In this document: positions 42,476-51,971 of the stretch, one piece after another
Layout: each line of letters begins with the position of its first letter
Numbering within the stretch: the first letter of the stretch is position 1
DNA from: a candidate division Kazan bacterium
Lineage (GTDB): Bacteria; Patescibacteriota; Kazan-3B-28
Length of the DNA: 56,795 nucleotides
Reading direction: 5' to 3'
NCBI GenBank assembly: GCA_003647645.1
Contig: QMNG01000004.1
Span: 1-56,795, forward strand
Position numbers and translations under genes: made by a program
Notes under the pieces: generated by a model
What the model was told of the DNA's origin: nothing
Database searches by the model: none
The model's input: the letters and a program-made list of their open reading frames with translations, nothing else

Positions 42476-45400
42476 ATGATAGATAAAAATATGGGGGAAC
42501 AAGTTGAAGGAGAGGATTTAACTTCGGTTGAAGATGAAAAAGAATCTACTCCGTCCATTCCCGAAAGGCCAATCGGGGACAAAATTGAGCTTGTTGAAAC
42601 TGTCGAAGATTCCGACAGACAGCTCTTTGATAAGGAATACAAAGGTATTTCTCGGGAGCGAATTTACGACGATGAACGCTTTTGGAATGATCCCAAATAT
42701 CTGTCAATGTTGAACAAAGCTGTATTTCAAAGCATTGTCAGCTATGAGCTATATGAGAAAAGAAAAATTAAGAAGAAGGACATTGCAATAATCGATATAG
42801 ATATTCCCGATTCTACTGTTGGTTTGGAAGTGGCCCTAGAAAAATTCGAGAGAGAAGATATCACCAGAACACCAGACATCAAAGCGGTGGAAGACCATAT
42901 TCCGCTACTTTTGACAGTTCATGATTCGGTTGTTGATGTGTTTTACCAATGCGGTGTTAAGGGAGATAAGTTTTTTGGAGATGGAGCCAGGGGCCTATGT
43001 GAAGGTGGTGTAGATCAAGCAGTAGCAACTGCTAATCTCTTAAAGGAGAGTTTATCCCAGTACGGTTTAGATGTCCGTGTTGGTATAGATGTTGGTGACG
43101 TGACAATTATAGGCTGTGGAAATGAGAAAACTAAAAAAGCCTTTTTGATGGGCGACACAGTCAAAAATGCCGAGGCTATTCAAAAACATGCCCGGGTCGG
43201 TGATATTGCAATGTCTTTAGAAGCTCAGAAGAAAAAAAGAGGCCAAGCAGAAACAGACCTTTTGGAATGGACAAAGTATAGAGAAATACTCATAGCCCCC
43301 GATGAAATAAGACGAGAGATTAAAGCCAGGGAGGCCTTTTTGCCTGCCTCGAGAGTCAGGGAATTAAGATATCAGTACTTGAGCGGAGAAGAGCTTAGCC
43401 CCAGTGTGATTGAGGTCTGCACTTTGGTGATTGATCTGCCGGACATTGAAGACCGGCCATTTGATGAAGCTAACAGAATAATAACGGAAATTTTTGAGAT
43501 TATTACGAATTCTGGGGGTGAAATAGATAAAACAGACGGCCGGAAAATTATGGCTAACTTTCTTGCTGGTCGGAGTGATTTTGACGGCGTTCAGGCAGGT
43601 ATTAGACTAGTCGAAATACTTAAGGGTCTGAATGTCCCATTTAATATTGCTGCTGCCAGATCGAATGCTTTATCCGTGGTTATGGGCGGGGACAGAACTG
43701 TCATTGGCAGAGTGGCCAATCTTGCCTATCGCGAAGTTGTCGACAGCCCTGCGGGAGTTTTAACGATTGATGAGGATTTGATGAGGCGGGTGGAAACTCA
43801 AATCAAAAAGGGTGAATCGATTGGTGTATCGGAATATAAGGGAATAGGTCGGCGCGAAAGATTCGTTGTCTCCGAACTAAAGGGCTGGTATGAACTTGCC
43901 AGGGCAGAGAGGCTTTTGTTTAGACAGGATGAACTCGATGAGTTAAGCAAGGAATGCGGCCTTGTAGAGCAATCTGGCGGTCGCTGTCTGGCGATTGCTG
44001 GGAGACAAGGGTTTGGTAAATCTGCGCTTGTGGCTGAATTTTTGGCGATGAAAAAGAGAGAGGGATATAGCACGTATTTTGGCAGAGCGGAAGAATATAC
44101 GTCAAAACAGCAATTCGCGGTTTGGAGAGATTTGTTTAAGCGTATTTTTAATTTAGAAGAGATGAGCACAGAGGAAAGAACTGAAATGATACTGGGGAAA
44201 TTCCCACATTTGAGTGAGTCGCTGGCATTACTCGATCCAATTTTGGGAACCAAATTCGAAAGGACTACTTTAGTCAAATCATTGGAAACCCGTCCCAAGG
44301 ATATGAGAGAGATGCAGGCAGAAATAGTGGTTGAATTGCTCAGTACTCTATCCCGGAACAGCTCCAATGCGGCGGTAGTGCTGCTCGAGGATATGCAGTT
44401 TTTTGATGAAGATTCTCAAAGTCTACTGATAGAGGTTTTATATAAGATCAAGGATTCTAACTCTCTTTTAATTGTCACTACCAGACCGCATGATCTGGAA
44501 GGAACATTAAATCTGCCCCCGGAAGAATTTGGAAAGCTGGAAAATGTTGGAAAGATGGAAATAGGGAGCGTCCTACCGGTATTTGACGACGAAAAGTGGG
44601 AAAGGGTCAAGGAGGACTGGTGGACTGCAGCCAATTTGTGTGTACCACTGGACAGAACAGACTTTGAACAGGACGGTGATTTCTTCAAAAGAATGTTTAG
44701 GAAAATCTATGAGGAGACCGAGGGTAATTTTCGGGCGCTTCAAACCTATTTGCGTTCATGGACGGTCTACGGAGTTCAAAAAGGGTATTTTGAGGCCAAG
44801 GATAAAGTAGTTGATGGGAAATTGCAGACTGTTTATTCATTAGTTCGCGACAAAGATGGAAATCCAATGAGAATATCAGACGAGAATTTTAAAAAACTGG
44901 GTGATGTCAGCGGAATTGAAACAAGGCGCTTCCATAACTTGGAGTTGCCTAAGGTAAAAAATATATTGTTGAGTGCGTCTGTTATTGGTTCGAGCTTTTC
45001 CATAGATGAGTTGTTGTATGTTAGCGGCGGTCTGAATGAGGAAGAAGTTATCGGGTTGTTGGGAGAAGCTGAAAGGCGGGGATTCATCCGCCACATTGGA
45101 GGCGACATGTATGCTTTTGCCAACAATGAGATCAGCACAGCCATATATAGGACCCGCTCTGAGGAATTAGATCCAACTCTGCAGTATCAACATCGTTTGT
45201 TGGGTCAATACTACCACACAAAAAATCCTGACGATTTACACAAAATCGCCTTTCATCTTCGGCATAGCGATGATTATTTGGCAGCGCTTGAGGTCTTGGA
45301 TAAACTTGTACGACAATCCAAGAATTCTTTTTCATGGGAAACAATGCTGAATAGCGTTAACCATTCCAGCAAAATATTTGCCAAGATAAAAGGAGGCGGC

Positions 45401-46657
45401 GGGGAATGGCGAGCCATTCCGCCGTGGAGCAACGAGCAATTTGTTCAGTCGGAACCACAGAGCAAACTTGAAAAAGATAAGTTGATCAGTGGGGAAATTA
45501 ACAGATTATTGATAGCCTCAATAACATTACGACGGTTTAGGCGCGGAGACATTATGGAACCTGTTGATTTGGCACTGGATGAGTTTAAGAATTTAGAGAA
45601 CAAAGACAGAGAGTTGCCCACGAAAGAATTGATTACTTGGTGTAGGATCCTGATTTGTAAGGCATGCAACTATGATTTACTGAAGCAGATTGATAAGGCT
45701 GATGAAATATTTGAGCAACTCTTCAATATCACAAATTACAAATTTTGTCTTGGTGATGACAGTCCGGATGCAACCAACAGCGCGTTACACAAAATGATGT
45801 CAGACTTTTTATATTTTTACGGACTGCACTTATCAAAAAAGGGTCAGTATGAGTCTGCTATTGGTGAACTGGAAAAGGCGCTGGAATTCAGTACGGATCC
45901 GATCCAGGAGGCCAGGATAAGAAATGGTATCGGTGTCGAGAATATGAGAATCGGTGAGCTGGAACGGGCAAAACAGGAGTTTAAAACTTTAATATCATTA
46001 GCCGGTCAAAACCGGGATTTGAAAAAAAATCTGAATATATATTGGATGAACTTGGGCGAGGTGTATGAGCGTTTTGGAGAATTTGAGCTGGCGATGGATT
46101 GTTTTGATAAATCTATTGAGGCTGCAGACAAAGTGCAAAATGTTACAAGCCGACTTGGCACACGTGCTAATCAAGGTTTTGTAAGAAAATTTCAAGGAAG
46201 ATTTAAGGATGCTCTGCATATTTACCAAGAAGTTATCCAGCAAGCCGGTCGGAGGGGTATCGGAGAACTAACATCATTGTGCAAATCGGAATCAGTTTTT
46301 TGCTATTTTGAAATAGGAGATTATACAGAAGCCAGAAGAGCCATCAACAAATTGCAGGGCACAGAATTTCAGGGCAGAGGACTCACATTGACAGCCATTG
46401 AAAAGTTGCTGCTGGGAGAAAATGACACTGATTTGCTGGAAGATATATTCCTAAGAGGCAGTAAAAAAATGTTACAGGCAAAAATAGACCAACTTCATAT
46501 TGCGTTTGACAACTATTATTTTGGGAAAAAGCTACTACATCTGGGGCATCGGGATTTGGGCAAACAGCACCTATTGCAAGCCAGGGAATATTACCAAAGG
46601 AAACAAGTGCCAATGTTAATCTCTGAAATTGAGGCACTGCTTGAAGAACTTGTATAA
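42476..46657 (+). CDS. Giant cyclase-homology / AAA ATPase / TPR protein
   Basis: A 1393-residue soluble protein with the plan of soluble adenylyl cyclase: two class III cyclase-like domains (about 98-250 and 305-460), a P-loop ATPase (Walker A AGRQGFGKSA near 506; Walker B VVLLEDMQFFDED near 635) and a long helical C-terminus with TPR-like repeats (about 1110-1390). In the first domain the metal-site region IDIDIPDST and GDKFFGDG are kept, but the transition-state Asn/Arg positions read VKNAEAI, so both look lost. The second domain keeps VANLAYRE, with Asn and Arg in the right spacing, and KTDGRKIMANF. One composite active site between the domains is possible. Signal and product are unknown. 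It is the longest gene here. Confidence 0.75.
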   Translation: MIDKNMGEQVEGEDLTSVEDEKESTPSIPERPIGDKIELVETVEDSDRQLFDKEYKGISRERIYDDERFWNDPKYLSMLNKAVFQSIVSYELYEKRKIKKKDIAIIDIDIPDSTVGLEVALEKFEREDITRTPDIKAVEDHIPLLLTVHDSVVDVFYQCGVKGDKFFGDGARGLCEGGVDQAVATANLLKESLSQYGLDVRVGIDVGDVTIIGCGNEKTKKAFLMGDTVKNAEAIQKHARVGDIAMSLEAQKKKRGQAETDLLEWTKYREILIAPDEIRREIKAREAFLPASRVRELRYQYLSGEELSPSVIEVCTLVIDLPDIEDRPFDEANRIITEIFEIITNSGGEIDKTDGRKIMANFLAGRSDFDGVQAGIRLVEILKGLNVPFNIAAARSNALSVVMGGDRTVIGRVANLAYREVVDSPAGVLTIDEDLMRRVETQIKKGESIGVSEYKGIGRRERFVVSELKGWYELARAERLLFRQDELDELSKECGLVEQSGGRCLAIAGRQGFGKSALVAEFLAMKKREGYSTYFGRAEEYTSKQQFAVWRDLFKRIFNLEEMSTEERTEMILGKFPHLSESLALLDPILGTKFERTTLVKSLETRPKDMREMQAEIVVELLSTLSRNSSNAAVVLLEDMQFFDEDSQSLLIEVLYKIKDSNSLLIVTTRPHDLEGTLNLPPEEFGKLENVGKMEIGSVLPVFDDEKWERVKEDWWTAANLCVPLDRTDFEQDGDFFKRMFRKIYEETEGNFRALQTYLRSWTVYGVQKGYFEAKDKVVDGKLQTVYSLVRDKDGNPMRISDENFKKLGDVSGIETRRFHNLELPKVKNILLSASVIGSSFSIDELLYVSGGLNEEEVIGLLGEAERRGFIRHIGGDMYAFANNEISTAIYRTRSEELDPTLQYQHRLLGQYYHTKNPDDLHKIAFHLRHSDDYLAALEVLDKLVRQSKNSFSWETMLNSVNHSSKIFAKIKGGGGEWRAIPPWSNEQFVQSEPQSKLEKDKLISGEINRLLIASITLRRFRRGDIMEPVDLALDEFKNLENKDRELPTKELITWCRILICKACNYDLLKQIDKADEIFEQLFNITNYKFCLGDDSPDATNSALHKMMSDFLYFYGLHLSKKGQYESAIGELEKALEFSTDPIQEARIRNGIGVENMRIGELERAKQEFKTLISLAGQNRDLKKNLNIYWMNLGEVYERFGEFELAMDCFDKSIEAADKVQNVTSRLGTRANQGFVRKFQGRFKDALHIYQEVIQQAGRRGIGELTSLCKSESVFCYFEIGDYTEARRAINKLQGTEFQGRGLTLTAIEKLLLGENDTDLLEDIFLRGSKKMLQAKIDQLHIAFDNYYFGKKLLHLGHRDLGKQHLLQAREYYQRKQVPMLISEIEALLEELV

Positions 46658-46658
46658 T

Positions 46659-46694
46659 AAAAAACACCTCTCAACAGCCTGAGAGGTGTTTTTT
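46659..46694. terminator. Bidirectional terminator between convergent genes
   Basis: AAAAAACACCTCTC and GAGAGGTGTTTTTT pair perfectly around an eight-base loop. It serves the cyclase-like gene and the small gene ending at 46704. Confidence 0.92.
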
Positions 46695-46703
46695 ATATTT
46701 TAT

Positions 46704-46904
46704 TTAACTTGGGTCGTAAACATCATGCTCACCTCCGATATGCATTGGAGCGGCTGGTTCTCCAACTATCGGTTCTTCCGCAACCGGCCCCAGCCGGCTC
46801 ATGGCCAGAGAATATCCAAACAAGACACCTAACAGTAATACGATAGCCAGCACAACAATCAGCTCCGCTTCGAGCCAACGAACAGCTTTTTCATTTAATT
46901 TCAT
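46704..46904 (-). CDS. Small anchored protein with AEL-type N-terminus
   Basis: A 66-residue protein: basic start, then RWLEAELIVVLAIVLLLGVLFGY with Glu just before the membrane helix, then a Pro/Glu-rich outer tail ending in HIGGEHDVYDPS. The N-terminus strongly resembles that of the 306-residue protein encoded just upstream (RFAEAELGLSLAVLILGAV), suggesting a shared export or assembly signal, loosely pilin-like. No cleavage-site Gly precedes the helix, so pilin processing is not supported. Confidence 0.6.
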   Translation of the reverse strand: MKLNEKAVRWLEAELIVVLAIVLLLGVLFGYSLAMSRLGPVAEEPIVGEPAAPMHIGGEHDVYDPS

Positions 46905-47000
46905 GATAAAACCATTAATGATATAAATTCATCTGTATTATATCCCGAACCGAGTCAGATTTCCAAAAAATATTCCGTCATAGGGGTTTGAAAAAATAAG

Positions 47001-47921
47001 TTATTTTACAATTTCTTCAAACAGAGTAGAAAACAGGTTGATCGGCTGTAAAAATTGGGATTGTAATAGAACAGCCATTATAGTGGTGGGGGCATGTTTA
47101 ACTGAGATTTCACAATAGGCAGTAGATTTGTTGGTTTTAGCAATGGCATATCCGCGACCGGGAGCAAGTCCAGTAACCAAACCCTTATTACTGATCCTAA
47201 TAATGTTTTTACTACTTTCCTCAACCTGCCAAATCGGATTAGATACAAGGGCCCGGCCAAGTTTATCTACTTCAACAGCTCGAAGCTGGATTTGTCCACC
47301 AACGGCGACTTCGGTTTCATCCGGAATGACAACCAGATCGGTTGCAGAGACCGATGCCAGCATAACTCCTGGATAACTTCTGTCTTTTACTTCAGTGAGA
47401 GCGGCAAAAGTGTTTTTATCCCCACCCTTAAATTTGAGAGTTATTTCTGAAGCTTTGTTCAGATTCACCAAAGCCTGTGACGGCGTAACGCTAATTCCGT
47501 TGACCTCTGCCGATTCATATCTGCCAGCCAGCCAAACCATACCACTGTATGGCCGGCTGAGATCTATTCTATATATGTAAGTTTTGTTATCGCTGGCTCC
47601 GCGAGTACCTTGGCGGGTAGTAATTAAATCTTGATTATCGCCCTGCCAGCCGGTGGTTACCCGGTAAAGATTTTTGTCGTCTGTGGCGGTAAAGTTAAGT
47701 CCATCTACTTCTATCTGATCAATAATTAGCTGACTGTTAGTCGGTGCACCGGGGTATGTAGTAATTGAATTTTCAACATTGCCTGTGCTGAGCGGAGCAG
47801 GCGATACATAAGCGGTAGTTCCGCCGATCATAACAGCTCCCAAAATTAAGACTGCTAAGCTCAGCCCCAGCTCGGCTTCGGCGAATCTGATTATTTTATG
47901 CAGTAAATTTTTGTTTTTCAT
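47001..47921 (-). CDS. Anchored surface protein with Ig-like (Big_2-type) domain
   Basis: A 306-residue protein with an N-terminal RFAEAELGLSL motif and membrane helix (about 12-37), then a beta-rich extracellular part. Residues ~195-275 look like a bacterial Ig-like group 2 domain (LVVIPDETEVAVGGQIQLRA, then NKGLVTGLAPGRGYAIAK). It probably faces outward. It lies upstream of the small protein with the same kind of N-terminus, 96 bases apart, likely one transcript. Confidence 0.65.
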   Translation of the reverse strand: MKNKNLLHKIIRFAEAELGLSLAVLILGAVMIGGTTAYVSPAPLSTGNVENSITTYPGAPTNSQLIIDQIEVDGLNFTATDDKNLYRVTTGWQGDNQDLITTRQGTRGASDNKTYIYRIDLSRPYSGMVWLAGRYESAEVNGISVTPSQALVNLNKASEITLKFKGGDKNTFAALTEVKDRSYPGVMLASVSATDLVVIPDETEVAVGGQIQLRAVEVDKLGRALVSNPIWQVEESSKNIIRISNKGLVTGLAPGRGYAIAKTNKSTAYCEISVKHAPTTIMAVLLQSQFLQPINLFSTLFEEIVK

Positions 47922-48008
47922 TCCGTTTGGAAATTTTTGTTTTTATCGAAGCAAGCAAAAGCTTCATTTGCTTTTTATTATATCATAAAAATATGTTTTC
48001 GTCAAGTA

Positions 48009-48041
48009 AATCAACGGCTCACGATGAGCCGTTGATTTTTT
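48009..48041 (+). terminator. Terminator-like hairpin upstream of manC
   Basis: AATCAACGGCTC - ACGAT - GAGCCGTTGATT followed by a T run. No plus-strand gene lies directly before it. Its right arm overlaps the probable manC -35 box (TTGATT), so it may act as an operator-like structure or stop unwanted read-through. Confidence 0.6.
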
Positions 48042-48060
48042 CGCCCTAGTATTAGATAAT
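48031..48060 (+). promoter_or_regulatory. Promoter of manC
   Basis: TTGATT in the hairpin arm and GATAAT about 16 bases later, ending near 48060. The ATG follows within about seven bases, so the message should be leaderless. Confidence 0.5.
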
Positions 48061-48066
48061 TTGTCT

Positions 48067-49149
48067 ATGTTATATGCGGTAATTGTAGCTGGCGGACAAG
48101 GCACTCGTCTGTGGCCTGTAAGTCGCAGAAACAATCCCAAACAGTTATATTCCTTTGATGGGGGCGAGACGCTGTTGCAAAGAACCTACAAGCGGATGCT
48201 TAAAGTTGTTCCGCGTGAACAGATTTTTATCGAAACAAACAAAGATTACAAAAAGGAAATTTTAGAACAACTGCCTAATATAGATAAAACCAACATAATT
48301 TTGGAACCAGCTTCGCGCAACACTGCTCCGGCTGTGGGACTGGCCGCAGCCGTGATTCAAAAGCTCGACGCTGATGCCACTATGATCAATGTTTGGGCGG
48401 ATCATTATATCGCAGATGAGAAACAATATAAGAACAAAATTTTGTTGGCTGATAAGCTGTTGCAAAAGCATCCGGGGTATTTGGTTAATATCGGATCTGA
48501 GCCGAAATATCCAGCTACAGCTTTTGGTTATTTAAAAACTAGCGGCAGGTTGGGTGTTATTAATGGTGAGGTCATATATAAGGTTTCTCAGTTTGTCGAA
48601 AAACCAAACCTTACTGCAGCTAAAAAATATGTTAGGGCCGGCAACTATTATTGGAACACAGCCCTTTTTGTCTGGAAGGTAAATACTCTTCTTGAGATGT
48701 ATCAGCAATATAAGCCGAAGATTTACGACGGTTTAATGAAAATTCAGGCTGCATGGGGCACGAATGATCAGGACAAAACAATAAACAGAATTTTTCCCAA
48801 ATTGGAGAAGGTAGCCATCGATTACGCTATATTTGAGAAGGCCAGAAACATTGCTCTAATTCCCGCTGATATTGGCTGGCGGGATATTGGCAGCTGGAGG
48901 GATGTGTATGATATTTTAAGCAAGACTGGCGGAACAATAGTGCAGAAGGGAAAAGTTCGAGCAATCCAGACAACTGACTCTTTGATTTTTAATGAGAATA
49001 AGGATAAATTAGTGGTTGTAATTGGTATGAACAATGTTGTAATAGTCGATACACAAGATGCTTTGCTGGTTATGCAGAAAGATCGGGACCAAACTATTAA
49101 GAACGTAATTAAAGAGATTGAAATTTCGAAAGAAGCAAAATTCTTATGA
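48067..49149 (+). CDS. manC: Mannose-1-phosphate guanylyltransferase
   Basis: A 360-residue nucleotidyltransferase that makes GDP-mannose for surface sugars. The signature GGQGTRLWPVSR with NPKQL is at the N-terminus; EPASRNTAPAVGLAA, FVEKPN and the GWRDIGSW block follow. The C-terminal isomerase domain of bifunctional enzymes is absent. ATG at 48067 is preferred to the TTG two codons upstream. It could feed the GT2 or LCP systems, which is inference. Confidence 0.93.
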   Translation: MLYAVIVAGGQGTRLWPVSRRNNPKQLYSFDGGETLLQRTYKRMLKVVPREQIFIETNKDYKKEILEQLPNIDKTNIILEPASRNTAPAVGLAAAVIQKLDADATMINVWADHYIADEKQYKNKILLADKLLQKHPGYLVNIGSEPKYPATAFGYLKTSGRLGVINGEVIYKVSQFVEKPNLTAAKKYVRAGNYYWNTALFVWKVNTLLEMYQQYKPKIYDGLMKIQAAWGTNDQDKTINRIFPKLEKVAIDYAIFEKARNIALIPADIGWRDIGSWRDVYDILSKTGGTIVQKGKVRAIQTTDSLIFNENKDKLVVVIGMNNVVIVDTQDALLVMQKDRDQTIKNVIKEIEISKEAKFL

Positions 49150-49224
49150 ACTGAAATTAAGCATTGTGAATCAAAAATCAAAGAAAAATAAAAACACAAA
49201 TTTTAATTCGTAATCCTAGCTGAG

Positions 49225-50580
49225 ATGACAAAGCAGGTTTGGTTAATTAGTTTTATCGTTGTGGTGCTATTGGGAGCGCTGGTTATTGATTTTCCAGCTA
49301 TTGCAGAGTTTGTTGGATTCCCTGAAGGACAATTTCAAATAAGGCAAGGCCTGGACTTAAGCGGGGGAACCCATTTGGTATATCAAACAGACCTTACGGA
49401 TGTCGAACCAAAGGAGCGGTCCGACTCAGTTTCTGGTGTAGTTGAAGTGATTCGTAGACGAGTTGATGCTCTGGGAGTAGCCGAGCCGTCCATTCAAAAA
49501 ACCAGGGACAATTCGCGAGTCATCGTTGAATTGCCTGGAATTGATGATGTCAACGAAGCCATTTCATTGATCGGAGAAACAGCTGAGCTAGAATTCCGTG
49601 AGGGCATAGTTGGCAAGAGCATAGATGAAAACGGTTCTATGATTTCGAGCAACTATGACGACTGGGCAGATGTGGGCCTAACCGGGGCTAATTTTGTAAA
49701 GGCCGAAGTCCAGTTTGCCCAGGGCAGTACTGTTATTGTTTCGGAGCCGGAGGTAGTGATCAAATTTGACGCAGAAGGACGCCAGAAATTTGAGGAAGTT
49801 ACGGGGAGGAATATTAATAAGCCGCTGGCAATATTTTTAGACAAGCAGCTGCTTTCGGCACCCAAGGTAAAATCCAGAATAAATAGTGAAACCGCTGTTA
49901 TCTCGGGTGGTTTTGATCTACCCGAAGCAAAACGGTTAGCTATTCAGTTGAATGCCGGTGCTTTACCAGTGCCAATTGAACTGATTGCACAGAATAATAT
50001 TGGGGCGACACTAGGCGCTGAATCAATTCAGAAAAGTATTATCGCCGGACTGATTGGTTTATTGATGGTGATGCTATTTATGATTATCTACTATCGCCTG
50101 CCGGGTTTGGTCGCTGCGTTGGCTTTATCCATATATGCGTTAATTACTCTAGCCATATTCATTGCTATTCCAGTTACCCTGACATTGGCTGGCATCGCTG
50201 GTTTTGTACTGTCCGTCGGCATGGCCATTGATGCCAACATTTTGATATTTGAAAGAATGAAAGAGGAAGTTAGAAGGGGTAGTACTGTTAGATTGGCGAT
50301 TGATACCGGCTTTAAACGAGCGTGGACATCAATTCGCGATTCTAATATTGCCTCGTTGATTACTGTGGTAATTTTGTATTTTGGAGCCTCCGGCCTAATT
50401 CGCGGTTTTGCTGTAACATTGGGCATTGGTATTTTGGTCAGTTTGTTCACAGCCCTGACCTGTACTCACATCGTTTTACAGCTGCTAGCCAGCACCGGGT
50501 TGAGAAATAAGGCATCGCTGTGGATGGGGGGAGCATTAATAGGCCAGGATCAAAAGTCAGAAATTAAGAATCAAGCATAA
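49225..50580 (+). CDS. secD: Protein translocase subunit SecD
   Basis: A 451-residue RND-type protein. One N-terminal membrane helix, an outer domain starting IRQGLDLSGGTHLVYQ and containing the P1 head (VSEPEVVIKFDAEGRQKF), then five membrane helices after NIGATLGAESIQKSI. With SecF it uses the proton gradient to pull preproteins out of SecYEG. It is shorter than E. coli SecD (615), as in other compact genomes. secF follows after about 100 bases that hold no gene. Confidence 0.95.
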   Translation: MTKQVWLISFIVVVLLGALVIDFPAIAEFVGFPEGQFQIRQGLDLSGGTHLVYQTDLTDVEPKERSDSVSGVVEVIRRRVDALGVAEPSIQKTRDNSRVIVELPGIDDVNEAISLIGETAELEFREGIVGKSIDENGSMISSNYDDWADVGLTGANFVKAEVQFAQGSTVIVSEPEVVIKFDAEGRQKFEEVTGRNINKPLAIFLDKQLLSAPKVKSRINSETAVISGGFDLPEAKRLAIQLNAGALPVPIELIAQNNIGATLGAESIQKSIIAGLIGLLMVMLFMIIYYRLPGLVAALALSIYALITLAIFIAIPVTLTLAGIAGFVLSVGMAIDANILIFERMKEEVRRGSTVRLAIDTGFKRAWTSIRDSNIASLITVVILYFGASGLIRGFAVTLGIGILVSLFTALTCTHIVLQLLASTGLRNKASLWMGGALIGQDQKSEIKNQA

Positions 50581-50681
50581 TAAAGGAAGGGAATCTGTCT
50601 CGTTGGAAACGCACGAAAACGGGCTGACAGATAAAATAACAAAAACAGCTGTTAACAAACATAGCAAAAATTTCTAACAGG

Positions 50682-51623
50682 ATGAACATTATTGGAAGAC
50701 GCAAAATTTGGTTTACACTCTCAAGCATTTTAGTCACCGCCAGTGTTATAGCGATGATTATATTTGGATTCAGGACCGGTATTGACTTTGCGGGTGGGAC
50801 ACTTATTGAGATCGAAGTCGGAGATATTGATGCTGGGTTGTTGCCAGAGAATGTCGGTTTGGAAAATTATTTAGAATCTGCTTATTTAGAGACGACTGGC
50901 GAGGAGACCGTAGCCCAACCGTCCGGTCCGGCCACTACTTTGGTTGATGATGCCGGCAAAAAGGTTAGTGGAACCCGCTGGATATTTAAAAGTAAGATTA
51001 TTACCAACGATCAAAAAAATGCTTGGATTGAAGCAATTAGCGAAACCTTGCCTAAACTTTCAGAACTGAGATTTGAAATAGTTAGTCCGGCTATTGGCGC
51101 AGAGGTTGTTAATAAAGCGATTTTTGCTGTGGCTTTGGCGGTTATCGCAATTTTACTATATGTAGCTTTTTCGTTTCGCAGAGTGCCCAGGCCAACCAGC
51201 TCGTGGCGGTTTTCTCTGGCAGCGATTGCCGCTCTGGCCCATGATGTTATTATTTTGCTGGGCGCCTACGCAGTTATGGGTTATTTCTTCGGTGCCGAGG
51301 TGGATGGGATGTTTATTGTAGCGCTGTTGACCCTGCTGGGATTTTCTGTACATGACACGATTGTGACCTTTGACAGGTTACGGGAGAATTTAATTAAACG
51401 CGGCGGCTCTGAATTTGAAAAAACTGTTAATGACAGCGTTGTTGAAACAGTTACACGATCGCTTAATACCTCCGTCACTTTGATCTTCGTGTTGTTGGCT
51501 ATGGTATTGATGGGCGGCAGTACGATTACATTCTTTACTTTGGCGCTACTAGTCGGCGTAGCCATCGGAACCTATTCTTCGATCTTTGTGGCAGCGCCGT
51601 TATTGCTACTAGGTAGAAAATAA
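50682..51623 (+). CDS. secF: Protein translocase subunit SecF
   Basis: A 313-residue SecF: N-terminal helix (about 10-28), FRTGIDFAGGTLIEI, a small outer domain, then five membrane helices with the family motifs AALAHDVIILLGAY and GFSVHDTIVTFDRLREN near 205-240. It works with SecD. No ribosome site is obvious before the ATG at 50682. Confidence 0.95.
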   Translation: MNIIGRRKIWFTLSSILVTASVIAMIIFGFRTGIDFAGGTLIEIEVGDIDAGLLPENVGLENYLESAYLETTGEETVAQPSGPATTLVDDAGKKVSGTRWIFKSKIITNDQKNAWIEAISETLPKLSELRFEIVSPAIGAEVVNKAIFAVALAVIAILLYVAFSFRRVPRPTSSWRFSLAAIAALAHDVIILLGAYAVMGYFFGAEVDGMFIVALLTLLGFSVHDTIVTFDRLRENLIKRGGSEFEKTVNDSVVETVTRSLNTSVTLIFVLLAMVLMGGSTITFFTLALLVGVAIGTYSSIFVAAPLLLLGRK

Positions 51624-51627
51624 GCCC

Positions 51628-51680
51628 GTCATTCCCGCTCCTCTCATCGTCATTTCCGCGCAGGCGGGAACCCAGACATT
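51628..51680. repeat. Inverted repeat of the GTCATTCCCGC type
   Basis: CGTCATTCCCGC and GCGCAGGCGGGAA lie in opposite sense; TTCCCGC pairs with GCGGGAA. Strings of this type are common intergenic palindromes in many bacteria. It directly follows secF. Confidence 0.5.
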
Positions 51681-51693
51681 AAAATATTTTTTT

Positions 51694-51905
51694 GCCACCC
51701 ATTTGCTTGTCCAAACGGGTGGCGCCCAAAAGACACCCTGTTCACAAATTGTGAGCCAATTTAAGCAAAATCACCCTATCTGGATTTAACCGCAAACTCG
51801 TCAGAGCTAAAGCTCTTCCTCAAACAGTGCTCATCCAGAATAGGGTGATTTTACTATTGGCTTACACAATTTGCTCAATGGGAAATGTTTGCTTCGCAAA
51901 GTGGA
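51694..51905 (+). repeat. Dispersed structured element, copy E
   Basis: First hairpin GCCACCC...GGGTGGC (51694-51723), TTCACAAATTGTGAGCCAAT, long stem AAAATCACCCTAT (51767-51779) / ATAGGGTGATTTT (51840-51852), apical AAACTC (51794) ... CAAACAG (51821-51827), ACAATTTGCTCAATGGGA, final hairpin TTTGCTTCGCAAA (51888-51900), then GTGGAGGAGG. It is closest to copy D and is followed, in opposite orientation, by copy F. No gene lies between 51624 and 52315. Confidence 0.82.
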
Positions 51906-51971
51906 GGAGGTTTTTATATCTTATCCAATGGCTTAGGGGTTTGCTTTGTAAAGGAGAGGAAATTATTCGGA

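Noticed and set aside
43798-44367. 189-codon minus-strand ORF inside the cyclase-like gene
   Set aside because: Shadow frame of a clearly coding sequence, Ser/Leu-rich composition typical of antisense frames.
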